Assembly: GCA_044344795.1 (NCBI GenBank)
Contig: JBIJCF010000012.1
Location: forward strand, 6,400 to 70,399
DNA: 64,000 bases
Source of the DNA: GCA-2737665 sp044344795
GTDB lineage: Bacteria > Bacteroidota > Bacteroidia > Palsa-965
Direction: 5' to 3'
Below the pieces are notes generated by a model. It was not told the DNA's origin and did no database searches. It saw only the letters and a list, made by a program, of their open reading frames with translations. Both the position numbers and the translations under genes were made by a program. Numbering within the stretch: the first letter of the stretch is position 1; each line of letters opens with the position of its first letter. Below are positions 53,137 to 62,400 of the stretch, piece after piece.

Positions 53137-55803
53137 TTAATAACTCCAGCGGCGCGTAAAGGAATTGTAGAAACTCACCCCGAATTTGTAAGTGATATTC
53201 GCTTTGGAAAGCGTGTTGTCCGCGGTTACGGCAAAAACACCAAAACGGAAGAGCTGTTTTTTAATTCGGAAAATGCGTTCCAACCCGACGTAAACTTCCT
53301 GATGATAGAATCCCTGACTTGGAATCATCAGCGTTCCTCCACCCACAGCAGATGTAATTTTTAGTTTGCTGATCAACGGAACTTTACTTCCGAAAGCACC
53401 TTCAAAATGATGAATATAATTAATGCGTACAAATGCATCCGCCGTACTTAAGGTTGGACCTAGTAACTGGAATGAACGCATAGGATCGGAGAATAAGAAG
53501 GCATCAGAGCCACGGAAATACTTGTGCTCCAGCAATCGTAAGTTTCTTTTATTAACGAAAGCTCCGGCCTGCACATTCCATGCGCTTGTGCCGAATCTTC
53601 CGAATTTCATTTCGTCTGCACTGCCAAATTCTATGTAATCGAAATTTACTTCACTTCCGAATAAAGTCGGAACTCCGTTTCTCCACAACATGCGAATTTC
53701 CGGGTACTTTGAACCTAAAATAATTTTACGATTCTTTTTGATGATATACTTCTGACGGAAACGATATTTTAATTCTAATCGAAACTCAGTTTTCACATAA
53801 CGATTAAAATCTGTAGGTGTATTCGTTGCACCAAACAACTGATTCGACCATTGTTCCAGTTGCATGTTGGTGATAGGGAACTGATCGCTGTATTCGAACG
53901 TTAGTTCTCCGAAAAGTCCGTTCGTGATTTCCATGCGTTGAGCAACACTAAACTCTTTGCATCGTATCCAGTTGCTTCGGCTGAAGACTGTTCCCAAAGA
54001 AGAGAAGTTGTTGATCATATCGTAGTAATCGCCAAACCGCACAAACGTTCGCACAAATTTTAGCGGCATGTACGTTAAGCCAATTCCGCCCTTGCCCCGT
54101 ATATCTCGGTTGGTGAATCCATAGTCGACATTCCCTGTTGTTTCGAGCGTCATGCCGTTTTCAAAATCTTTGTTGTAGTAACCGCCCAGTCGATGACGAT
54201 AACCTCCGATTCCGAACGGAACAATCTGTGCGATTAGCGGCTCAATGTACCATTCGGTTCCGCGTACACGATTTCTGTGACCTACACCATTCAACAGAAA
54301 GCTCCAAACATTAATTTCATTAAAACTCGAATCACGTTTTGCGAGATATTCGGGGCTGGAATAATACGCCGCAAGACTATCCATGTTGTGGATGTACTTG
54401 ATTTCTTTCTCGTCTAATTGAATGGTGCGGTGTGAAGCCCAATACGTGGTGTCTTTGTCAAATGCATCGACTTCGTAACGTTTCACTTCGTCGTTGAATA
54501 GATTTTTAGGAAACGTCGTGTTCACCTGATAATCGGAGTGATCAATTCGCGCATTCCCAATAATATTGTACTTGCCTTCACGAATGGTGTATAAGAATTC
54601 ACGACGCACAGGCAGATAAATTCCCGGCTGAACTTCTTTGTAATCAATGATGACGGAAAAATCCTTGGCATACAACAATACATTCGGATTAATACTCAGA
54701 TTTACGGATACAATTGCCCATGTGCTGTCTTCAATAAATACCACTCCGTTAAAAAGCGCATCGTCTTTAAATAATGGGTTTACTGCAATTTTGTGAATCG
54801 TTTTCCCTTCCGAAACGAAAGTGGAAAGCCAGTCGAAGCGATAACTTAAAAAGGCTGTAGATGCAGCAGGGGAGAGCAAAGGACGCGAACACAATGCAGG
54901 CGCATCAATTTGATTTTTATAAAAATTGAAATCGGTACTTTGTGCATCACTGATTAAAAGATACGGATTGCTGGAGTAATATATTACCGGAGCAATTTCG
55001 TGTTCACCGTATTCAAAACCTCTGGAAACACCACCTCCGCCTGTGAACTTTTTGTAATCGGCGTAGTCTTTATACGCGAGAATGCTCTCCTTAAATGCAA
55101 TAGGTCGTTGGAAATATGTGATCGAATACGATTCAATTAAATTCAATCGTTTCTGTGCAATTTCTGCTTCAAGATCTTTTTTAGGTTCTGCTTGTAGTGT
55201 GTCCGAATTCTTTTTCTTCTTCTTGCGTTTTTTCTCTTCTACTTTTAATGAATCGGATGGAGCAGGCTGAGGTTTGATCGTATCAGCAGCATATTTATCC
55301 AGCAATACTTTTTCCAAAGACGACTTCTGATAGGTTGTGCACTGATAATTCTGTACACCTTCCCAATAAGCACTGCGCTTGTCGATCACCTGTTTCATGA
55401 TCTCCTTACCCTTGTCGCGATCACCTTTAGCTTTGATCACAACAATTCCCAGCTCTCTTGCCTCACGTTTCATGACGATGTCCATCACAACTACTTTGTT
55501 ATCTGTAATAGTGACGCTCTTTTCCAACGTTTGGAATCCCAACTGAGTGAAAACGAGCGTATGTTTTCCCGGCTTTAGTTCCAGAAAATAAGAGCCGTTT
55601 AAGGCGCTATTTACTCCGTACGAAGTATTCTTTACAACAACGGCTACATAAGGAAGAGGTTCGCCTAACGAATCGCGGATGATTCCCTTGACCGCTCCCG
55701 CAGAGGCTTCCTGCGAAAGTCCACAAATTACCAGTAACAGCAGCAACGGGAGGGATGTGGTGCAGTGTAAAATTGTACGTAAAAGTGTGGAGCAGGATTT
55801 CAT
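53137..55803 (-). CDS. DUF5686 and carboxypeptidase-regulatory-like outer-membrane protein
   Basis: An 888-residue protein with a signal peptide (LLLLLVICGLSQEASA), an N-terminal carboxypeptidase-regulatory domain (about 38-115; GIIRDSLGEPLPYVAV) as in TonB-linked proteins, and then DUF5686 (NYQCTTYQKSS onward). A lysine/glutamate-rich linker (EEKKRKKKKKNSD) interrupts the first part. The C-terminal half is beta-barrel-like and ends with aromatic strand FGVSFYNSF, without a plug domain. The function is unknown; outer-membrane location is inferred. A -7 element lies 8 nt before the ATG. Confidence 0.85.
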   Translation of the reverse strand: MKSCSTLLRTILHCTTSLPLLLLLVICGLSQEASAGAVKGIIRDSLGEPLPYVAVVVKNTSYGVNSALNGSYFLELKPGKHTLVFTQLGFQTLEKSVTITDNKVVVMDIVMKREARELGIVVIKAKGDRDKGKEIMKQVIDKRSAYWEGVQNYQCTTYQKSSLEKVLLDKYAADTIKPQPAPSDSLKVEEKKRKKKKKNSDTLQAEPKKDLEAEIAQKRLNLIESYSITYFQRPIAFKESILAYKDYADYKKFTGGGGVSRGFEYGEHEIAPVIYYSSNPYLLISDAQSTDFNFYKNQIDAPALCSRPLLSPAASTAFLSYRFDWLSTFVSEGKTIHKIAVNPLFKDDALFNGVVFIEDSTWAIVSVNLSINPNVLLYAKDFSVIIDYKEVQPGIYLPVRREFLYTIREGKYNIIGNARIDHSDYQVNTTFPKNLFNDEVKRYEVDAFDKDTTYWASHRTIQLDEKEIKYIHNMDSLAAYYSSPEYLAKRDSSFNEINVWSFLLNGVGHRNRVRGTEWYIEPLIAQIVPFGIGGYRHRLGGYYNKDFENGMTLETTGNVDYGFTNRDIRGKGGIGLTYMPLKFVRTFVRFGDYYDMINNFSSLGTVFSRSNWIRCKEFSVAQRMEITNGLFGELTFEYSDQFPITNMQLEQWSNQLFGATNTPTDFNRYVKTEFRLELKYRFRQKYIIKKNRKIILGSKYPEIRMLWRNGVPTLFGSEVNFDYIEFGSADEMKFGRFGTSAWNVQAGAFVNKRNLRLLEHKYFRGSDAFLFSDPMRSFQLLGPTLSTADAFVRINYIHHFEGAFGSKVPLISKLKITSAVGGGTLMIPSQGFYHQEVYVGLERIFRIKKQLFRFGVFAVTADNTLSKANITYKFGVSFYNSFTRRWSY

Positions 55804-55811
55804 TTCCGGTG

Positions 55812-55819
55812 CAAAGGTA
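55812..55819 (-). promoter_or_regulatory. -7 element of the DUF5686 gene
   Basis: The minus strand reads TACCTTTG, ending 8 nt before the ATG at 55803. No clear -33 element is present. Confidence 0.45.
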
Positions 55820-55908
55820 GTGGGCTTCAGGTATTAACGTGATTTTTTATCATCGATTATTACCGTTCGGTAATAAGACGTGCAACCGGACGAAAAGTTA
55901 CTACCAAG

Positions 55909-56931
55909 CTAGACAAAGTCACTTTCTTTCATATTCAGCCATTCCAGCGCCGCACCACTCAGGACTTTGGATTTTTTATCATCAGGCCAGTTCATGGATT
56001 TGATGAGACTTCCGGGGATGTTTTCGCCTAGTGGGAAAGGATAATCGCTGCCTAATGCAACACGTTCCGGACCGAATTGATCCACCACAAAATCAAGCAT
56101 TTTAGCATCATGCACCAAAGAATCAATCCAGAATTTCGAAATGTAATTTTTTGGTGGAACGTTGTTGTCCATTGCGGTTAGATCAGGACGACAATCAAAC
56201 CCGTGTTGCACGCGACCTACTGTTGCCGGGAAAGAACCGCCTCCATGTGCAAATGCAACGCGCAGTTGTGGGAGTTTTTCGAAAACACCGCCAAAAATCA
56301 TAGAGCAAATTGCACGTGATGTTTCGGCAGGCATACCTACTAACCATGGCAACCAGTATTTCTGCGTATTTTCTTCACCCATCATTTCCCATGGATGAAT
56401 AAAAACAGCCATATCTAAATCTTGACACGCTTGAAATATTTCAAAAAACTCCGGTTCATTCAGATTTTTTTGATTCACATTAGTGCCAATCTGCACACCT
56501 TTCAATCCAATTTCTTTACAACGTTTCAGCTCCAGCACCGCCAGTTTAGGATCCTGCATAGGAATTGTCCCCAATCCGACAAAGCGTTTCGGAAATCGCT
56601 TTACGATGTCCGCAATATGGTCGTTTAAAAAAAATGAAATCTCCAGACAGTCTTGTGGCTTTGCCCAATAGCTAAACAATACAGGCACGGTAGACAATAC
56701 CTGAACATTAATATGTTGTTCGTCACACTCTGTCGTGCGTTGTTCTGCACTCCAGCAATTGTTTTCTATTTCACGAAAAAACTTGCCGTCATCACGAATC
56801 ATGCGTGCACAACACGGTTTATGATGATCCAACTGAATAAATCCTCCGTAGCCGAATTTTTCTTTCCAGTTCGGAATGTTTTCGGGTAGAATGTGTGTGT
56901 GAATGTCAATCGTGAATAGCTGCTTCACCAA
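55909..56931 (-). CDS. nbaD: 2-amino-3-carboxymuconate-6-semialdehyde decarboxylase (ACMSD) family amidohydrolase
   Basis: A zinc decarboxylase (340 aa) that diverts the product of 3-hydroxyanthranilate dioxygenase away from NAD synthesis and into ring degradation. The N-terminal metal site DIHTHILPE (His10, His12) is intact. Others are FIHPWEMMG, AHGGGSFPATVGR and the Asp in GSDYPFPLGE. VPVLFSYW and GLKGVQIGTN match ACMSD closely. It follows the HAAO gene by 14 bp, so the two steps are co-expressed. The substrate assignment rests on that neighbour and the motifs. Confidence 0.92.
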   Translation of the reverse strand: MVKQLFTIDIHTHILPENIPNWKEKFGYGGFIQLDHHKPCCARMIRDDGKFFREIENNCWSAEQRTTECDEQHINVQVLSTVPVLFSYWAKPQDCLEISFFLNDHIADIVKRFPKRFVGLGTIPMQDPKLAVLELKRCKEIGLKGVQIGTNVNQKNLNEPEFFEIFQACQDLDMAVFIHPWEMMGEENTQKYWLPWLVGMPAETSRAICSMIFGGVFEKLPQLRVAFAHGGGSFPATVGRVQHGFDCRPDLTAMDNNVPPKNYISKFWIDSLVHDAKMLDFVVDQFGPERVALGSDYPFPLGENIPGSLIKSMNWPDDKKSKVLSGAALEWLNMKESDFV

Positions 56932-56945
56932 CGAAATATTAGATG

Positions 56946-57470
56946 TTATTTAATTGCCGGAGGCGGCTCCATAACTGTACCACAGTTCTTGCAAGTACGC
57001 AAATCCACGCTTCCGTAAAATTTTTCGAATACTGCCTGAAACTGATTTTGAATATCCGTTAACACAAAATATTCTTCAAATAATTTGTGGTTGCATTTTT
57101 CGCAGAACCATAACAATCCGTCCTTTTCACCTTCCCGACGACGGCGTTCGATAACCAATCCTATAGTGTTGGCCGGACGTCCCGGACTATGTGGAACACC
57201 GGGAGGTAACAAGAAAATTTCTCCTTCCTTAATCGGCACCTGAGCCGCTTTGCCATCTTCCTGAATGCCTACCACGATATCACCCTCTAGTTGGTAGAAA
57301 AACTCTTCGCTTTCGTTGTAGTGATAATCTTTACGGGAGTTGGGGCCACCAACTACCATGATAATGAACTCCGTGTCTTTGTAAATGACTTTGTTCGATA
57401 CGGGCGGTTTCAGAAGGTGTCGATTTTCATCGATCCATTTTTGAAAATTGAAAGGGCGAATAACTGCCAT
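56946..57470 (-). CDS. nbaC: 3-hydroxyanthranilate 3,4-dioxygenase
   Basis: A cupin dioxygenase (174 aa) of the kynurenine/tryptophan pathway that opens the ring of 3-hydroxyanthranilate. The iron ligands are likely in RKDYHYNESEEFFYQLEG (His and Glu) and GVPHSPGRP (His). The bacterial type has a second, rubredoxin-like metal site formed by CEKCNHK and CKNCGTV at the C-terminus, and both are present. It is the first gene of the pair HAAO-ACMSD. The rest of the kynurenine pathway is not in the window. Confidence 0.95.
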   Translation of the reverse strand: MAVIRPFNFQKWIDENRHLLKPPVSNKVIYKDTEFIIMVVGGPNSRKDYHYNESEEFFYQLEGDIVVGIQEDGKAAQVPIKEGEIFLLPPGVPHSPGRPANTIGLVIERRRREGEKDGLLWFCEKCNHKLFEEYFVLTDIQNQFQAVFEKFYGSVDLRTCKNCGTVMEPPPAIK

Positions 57471-57537
57471 ATAAATTCTGTTTAGAATACGTTACGAAAG
57501 TAGCTAAATGCAGGCAAAGTTGCTTGTAAAATGATCC

Positions 57538-57545
57538 TATCTTTG
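57538..57545 (+). promoter_or_regulatory. -7 element of the SDR gene
   Basis: TATCTTTG is an exact TAnnTTTG match ending 4 nt before the first ATG (57550). A TTG at 57520-57522 is 15 nt upstream, shorter than usual. It implies a leaderless transcript, or use of the ATG at 57562. Confidence 0.5.
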
Positions 57546-57549
57546 GGCT

Positions 57550-58332
57550 ATGAACATTAACATGGAAGGTAAAACTGCTCTAGTGTGTGGCAGTTCACAA
57601 GGAATTGGAAAAGCAGCAGCGGTTGAGCTTGCAATGCTTGGAGCGCGCTTGGTGCTGATGGCCCGGAATGAGGCAGCATTAAAAAAGGCATTAACAGAAT
57701 TGCCCGATAATGCAGCACACACCTATGTGGTAGCGGATTTTTCGGACTACAATTCAGTAGCAGAAGCGGTAAATGGATTTCTGCAACAAGGAAACACCAT
57801 TCATGTGTTGGTGAATAACACCGGAGGTCCGCCCGCAGGCCCCATAACTCAAGCTCGTATAGAAGAATTTACGCAAGCGTTTCATAATCATTTATTGTGT
57901 AACCATGCATTGGCTCAGGCAGTTGTTCCCGGAATGAAAGCCGCAGGATACGGGCGTATCATTAATGTGATTTCAACTTCGGTAAAGCAACCGTTACGCG
58001 GTCTGGGCGTATCTAACACCATACGCGCGGCAGTTGCCAATTGGGCGAAAACACTTTCTGCAGAAGTTGCTCCGTTTGGAATCACAGTGAATAATGTATT
58101 GCCGGGCGCAACGGCTACAGTTCGACTCGATGCCATTATCAATAATAAGACACAAAAAAGCGGAGTGACGCGTGAGGCTGCAGAAGCGGAGATGTTACAT
58201 GAAATTCCTGCAGGGCGTTTCGGAAAGCCGGAAGAAATTGCTGCAGCCATTGCGTTTCTGGCTTCCCCCGCAGCAGGTTATATTAATGGCGTCAATGTTC
58301 CCGTTGATGGAGGAAGAACGGGATGCTTGTAG
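57550..58332 (+). CDS. SDR-family protein with substituted catalytic tetrad
   Basis: A classical-size short-chain dehydrogenase/reductase (260 aa). The NAD(P) motif GSSQGIGKAAA (about 15-25), the VNNTGGPPAG segment and the structural C-terminal AAGYINGVNVPVDGG are intact. The catalytic Ser is present (NVISTSVKQP), but where classical enzymes have YxxxK this protein has NTIR (SNTIRAAVANWAKTL). It may have changed chemistry or be a non-catalytic member. It is divergent from the HAAO/ACMSD pair, which suggests a link with that pathway, but this is inference. A second ATG at 57562 (MEGKTALV) is an alternative start. Confidence 0.88.
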   Translation: MNINMEGKTALVCGSSQGIGKAAAVELAMLGARLVLMARNEAALKKALTELPDNAAHTYVVADFSDYNSVAEAVNGFLQQGNTIHVLVNNTGGPPAGPITQARIEEFTQAFHNHLLCNHALAQAVVPGMKAAGYGRIINVISTSVKQPLRGLGVSNTIRAAVANWAKTLSAEVAPFGITVNNVLPGATATVRLDAIINNKTQKSGVTREAAEAEMLHEIPAGRFGKPEEIAAAIAFLASPAAGYINGVNVPVDGGRTGCL

Positions 58333-59471
58333 CAAAATGACGGAGTTAAGATGATATGTTAACTGGCGGTCGTCTTTACGTTTCATATATTAAGCTCTTG
58401 TTGCAAAAGCGCAAAGTAGCTCTAATGGGTTTTAATTTTTTCAAAGTTAATTTTAACTATCTGTATCAAAAGATTCGCTACTATTCCGACAAATGCAGTT
58501 CTTGCAAAATAGTCCCGACAAGCCTCGACGTGTGGTGTAGAGTTTTGTGTGAATAAATAACTCATGATAAATGTCAGTAAGCTTAGTTGCAATCTGCTCG
58601 GAAGACTTTGCAAAAAGAGCTCGGAATGTTTTAGGTTGAATTATAAGGCGAATGTTTAGCATTTCTAGTTCGAAAATTGTGTTCAATTGACCCATGGGGA
58701 ATGAATGCTGTGATATTTTATTTAGTATTCTTTCGCGTAATTTGTTCAATCCACCGTTCCATAATTAGTTTAAGTTTCCGATGTAATTTCGGGTTTGCGC
58801 TAAATCACTACTCTCGGTATTGTGTTGACCTCATTACCGAAAACATCCCACCCATCATGTTCATGCCGTACTTCTCGATATTTTGAATAATGTCAATTAG
58901 TTAGTTCTGTACCTGTTGCTTGGCATTAATAATTCCGCATATACTCGGGTCCTCCTTCATATGTTAGGACTCGACTCGCTTGAACAATTGATGTCGGGAT
59001 CGTATGGTTGGATTGTGGAGCCTATGTTTTCATATTTCGAAATAGGCAAGTGAAAACTATCTGGCTCAATGATGTGATTTTCGTGATCGAGTAGTTATAT
59101 AGACGTTATGGACTTCCGAAAAATTGAAAAGTTTCATGACAAAGACCTTCAAAGAATTTCAGCATATGCGACAACATTTTCGACAAAGATCATTTATTTG
59201 ACTACGAGTTATTTCATTGGTTCGACAAGCCTGTGGCGGCCCTATTTGGGGAACAAATAATAAATAAATATTTTTAACCATCGAATATGTACAAATGATA
59301 ATTACTTTCGTACGGCAAAAATAAATCCTGGGCAGTGCAACGACATGACTTACTATGCTTTGAAAAAATTTCTAAGTTCACATTGCGCATCAAAGTCCTT
59401 AGTTAAAAATCTTTTCAATAGGGTTGATTTCAGCCCGAATTGATTTAATTTAAATCGCAATTTAACGCATA
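58333..59471. other. 1.1-kb gene-poor region with decayed frames
   Basis: No convincing intact gene is visible. On the minus strand, several partial frames follow each other (about 58950-58800, 58749-58453, and 58613-58422), interrupted by stops and frame changes. The pieces read like protein (FELEMLNIRLIIQPKTF; YFARTAFVGIVANLLIQIV), so this may be a decayed gene that I cannot identify. A 50-codon plus-strand frame at 59108-59260 (MDFRKIEKFHDKDLQRISAY) is also possible but unsupported. A 15-bp palindrome (GATTTAA-T-TTAAATC) lies at 59442-59456, just before the giant gene. Confidence 0.4.
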
Positions 59472-62400
59472 ATGAAAATAAGACTAGCGTTCATTTTACT
59501 ATTAACAAGTTCTGTTCTTTCAGCGCAGTTAATCACTCCTTTTTCAATTGCTCATCAAGTTACTCAGAAAGGAGGCATCAGGTATGTTTCGAATACTTCT
59601 GTGACTTGTTCGGGTGGGGGGGGCTGTGGTTCCGGAAGATTAGAAGTTCCCCCGGGTGGTAATGCGACGGACAATGGATTTACGGCAGCGTATGTGGATA
59701 TTGATGCCGATGCAACAACTTTCTCTTCTTCTTCTGACAGTTTGGATCTACCTTCTTGTAGTGAAATTAGCTGGGCAGGTTTATATTGGGGTGGTGAGAT
59801 CACTAGCGCTGCGTCAAATTACTCAACACGAAATCAATGCAAGATCAAAGTCAACAATGGTTCTTATATTAACTTGACAGCAACTTCCCTGCAGGATAAT
59901 GCAGTTGGATTCAATACGTACCATTGTTATGTTGATGTAACTTCTTTAGTTTCTGCTGCCGGTGTAAATGCGCGCTTCACAGTTGCTAACGTCGCTGCAA
60001 GAGTTGGAGGCACAAATAGATTTGGAGGTTGGTCCATTGTGGTTGTTTACAAAAATGATTTACAGCCTATGAGAAACCTTACGGTCTTTACTGGTTTGTC
60101 AAATGTGTCAAACTCCAATCCAACTACCGATATCACCGTCTCTGGATTTCTTACCCCATTATCTGGTCCGGTTACCTTTGAAGTGGGTAACTTAACCTTC
60201 GACGGAGATCGCAGTTCTTCGGGAGATCAGTTGATGTTTAATGGAGGTTCAGGGTTTGTGAACATATCAGATGCTGTGAACCCATTGAACGATATTTTTA
60301 ACAGCACTCTATCATACAATGGTGTACAAAAGACAGCTCCCTTTATAAATCCGCCATATACCAATTCATTGGGATGGGATGCTGATATTTTTGTTCCAAA
60401 CAACGCGGCCAAAAATTACATTGGGAACAGCGCTACGACCGCTACTCTGCGTCTAACTACGGGAGGGGAAACTTTTCTCACTCAAGTGGTAACTATGGCA
60501 ATAGATGTATATGAACCAGATCTCCGCGCTGCCGTTAGAGTGATTGATATTAATGGAGGAGCAGTCGCTCCTGGTGATACGCTCGAATATACAATAGTTG
60601 GAAAAAATATTGGTTCAGATCCATCCGTTAATACTTACATTGTAGACACTTTAGAGCGCAATGCGATTTATGTTCCAGGTTCGTTAAGGGTTACTTATGG
60701 GCCTAATTTGGGAACTAAAACTGACTTAGCAAGCGATGATCAGGGTGAATACATTAGTGCATCCAGGACAATCAGGGTTAGAATAGGTACGGGCGCAAAT
60801 GCGGTTACAGGAGGGACAGTCTTAAACTCTTCTAACGGTGCAGATAGTACTCAAATCAAATTCAAATGTACAGTCTCCACAGATTGCATCTTGCTGCTCT
60901 GCGATAATATCATTAATGCCCGAGCGTATATATACGGCACTGGAAATGTGTCCGGAAATACATGGAGTAATGGTTCAAATCCAGACATTTTTGATGCATT
61001 TGGATGCCCAATTCCTGGAACAACCGCAACTCCGATACCTAGCTCAATTTGCCCGGCGATTTCAGCTACCAGTAATTCTCCAGTTTGCGCGGGAGGCACT
61101 ATAATCTTAGCTTTAAATTCGACGTCCAGTTATGCAACCTACTTGTGGTCTGGACCGAATGGTTTTAGTTCAACCTTGGCTGCTCCTGCAATTACTGGTG
61201 CTGCGCCCGCGATGGCTGGGACTTATACATGTGTGGTGACAGTTAGTGGTTATACTTGTACGGCTACAGTGAATACCACAGTCACAGTGAATCCGGCGCC
61301 TACCACCGCTAATGCAGGACCGGATCAATCTATTTGTGCTGCAGTAGGAACTGCTACTTTGAATGGTAATATTCCCAGTGTTGGTGCGGGACTATGGACT
61401 CAAGTAAGTGGTCCGTCGGTTTCAACAATAACCTCACCTACATCCAACACTTCTTCGATAACAGGCTTAACATCTGCAGGCACATATGTTTTTCAATGGA
61501 CGATAACAACTTCTTGTGCAACATCGTCAGATCAAATTCAAATTGTGGTAGGCGGAATTCCGACTACTTCAAACGCAGGATCAGATGCATCTGTTTGTGG
61601 ATTGACAGCAACACTCGCTGGTAACGCCGCAACAGTGGGAATAGGTACTTGGACTTTAGTCGCAGGTCCAGGAACAGCAACATTTGTGAATGCGAGCCTT
61701 GCAACAACTAATGTTGCAGTGTCCGTTGTCGGTGCATATACATTCCGTTGGACGATTGCTAACGCGCCATGTACAGCATCACAAGACAACGTGATCATTA
61801 CATTTGTTGGATCTCCAACTATTGCTAACGCAGGTATAGATCAATCTATTTGTGCAACAACTGGCAGCGCAACAATGGCGGGTAATGCTCCTGTAGTAGG
61901 CGCTGGTACTTGGACACAAGTAAGCGGCCCTGTAACTGCAACAATTACAGGGCCAACCAATCGTTTAACACCAATAACGGGCATGACGACGCCGGGTGTT
62001 TATGTTTTCCAATGGTCAATTTCTAACGCACCATGCCCCGCATCAACGGATCAAATGCAGGTAACAGTGAGCTCACAGCCGACAATCTCAAATGCCGGAC
62101 CTGATCAAACTATTTGTGCGACATCTTCAACTATGGCAGGTAATACTGCAGCTATCGGCACAGGAACATGGACTCAGATTAGCGGACCTAATACAGCTAC
62201 CATAACAACACCTGGTTCTGCATCAACAACAATGACCGGTTTAGTAGCAGGTTCTTATGTGTTTCAATGGACAATTTCCAACGCCCCATGCACGGCATCA
62301 TCAGATCAAGTAACGATTACTGTTTCTAATCCGCCAACCACAGCTAACGCGGGTCTTGACCAAACAATATGTTCTACCGGCGGCAGTGCAACAATGGCGG

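Noticed and set aside
61538..61798. Minus-strand frames within the PKD-like repeats of the giant gene
   Set aside because: Antisense shadows recurring with the repeat period (also 62306-62539 and 62819-63010).
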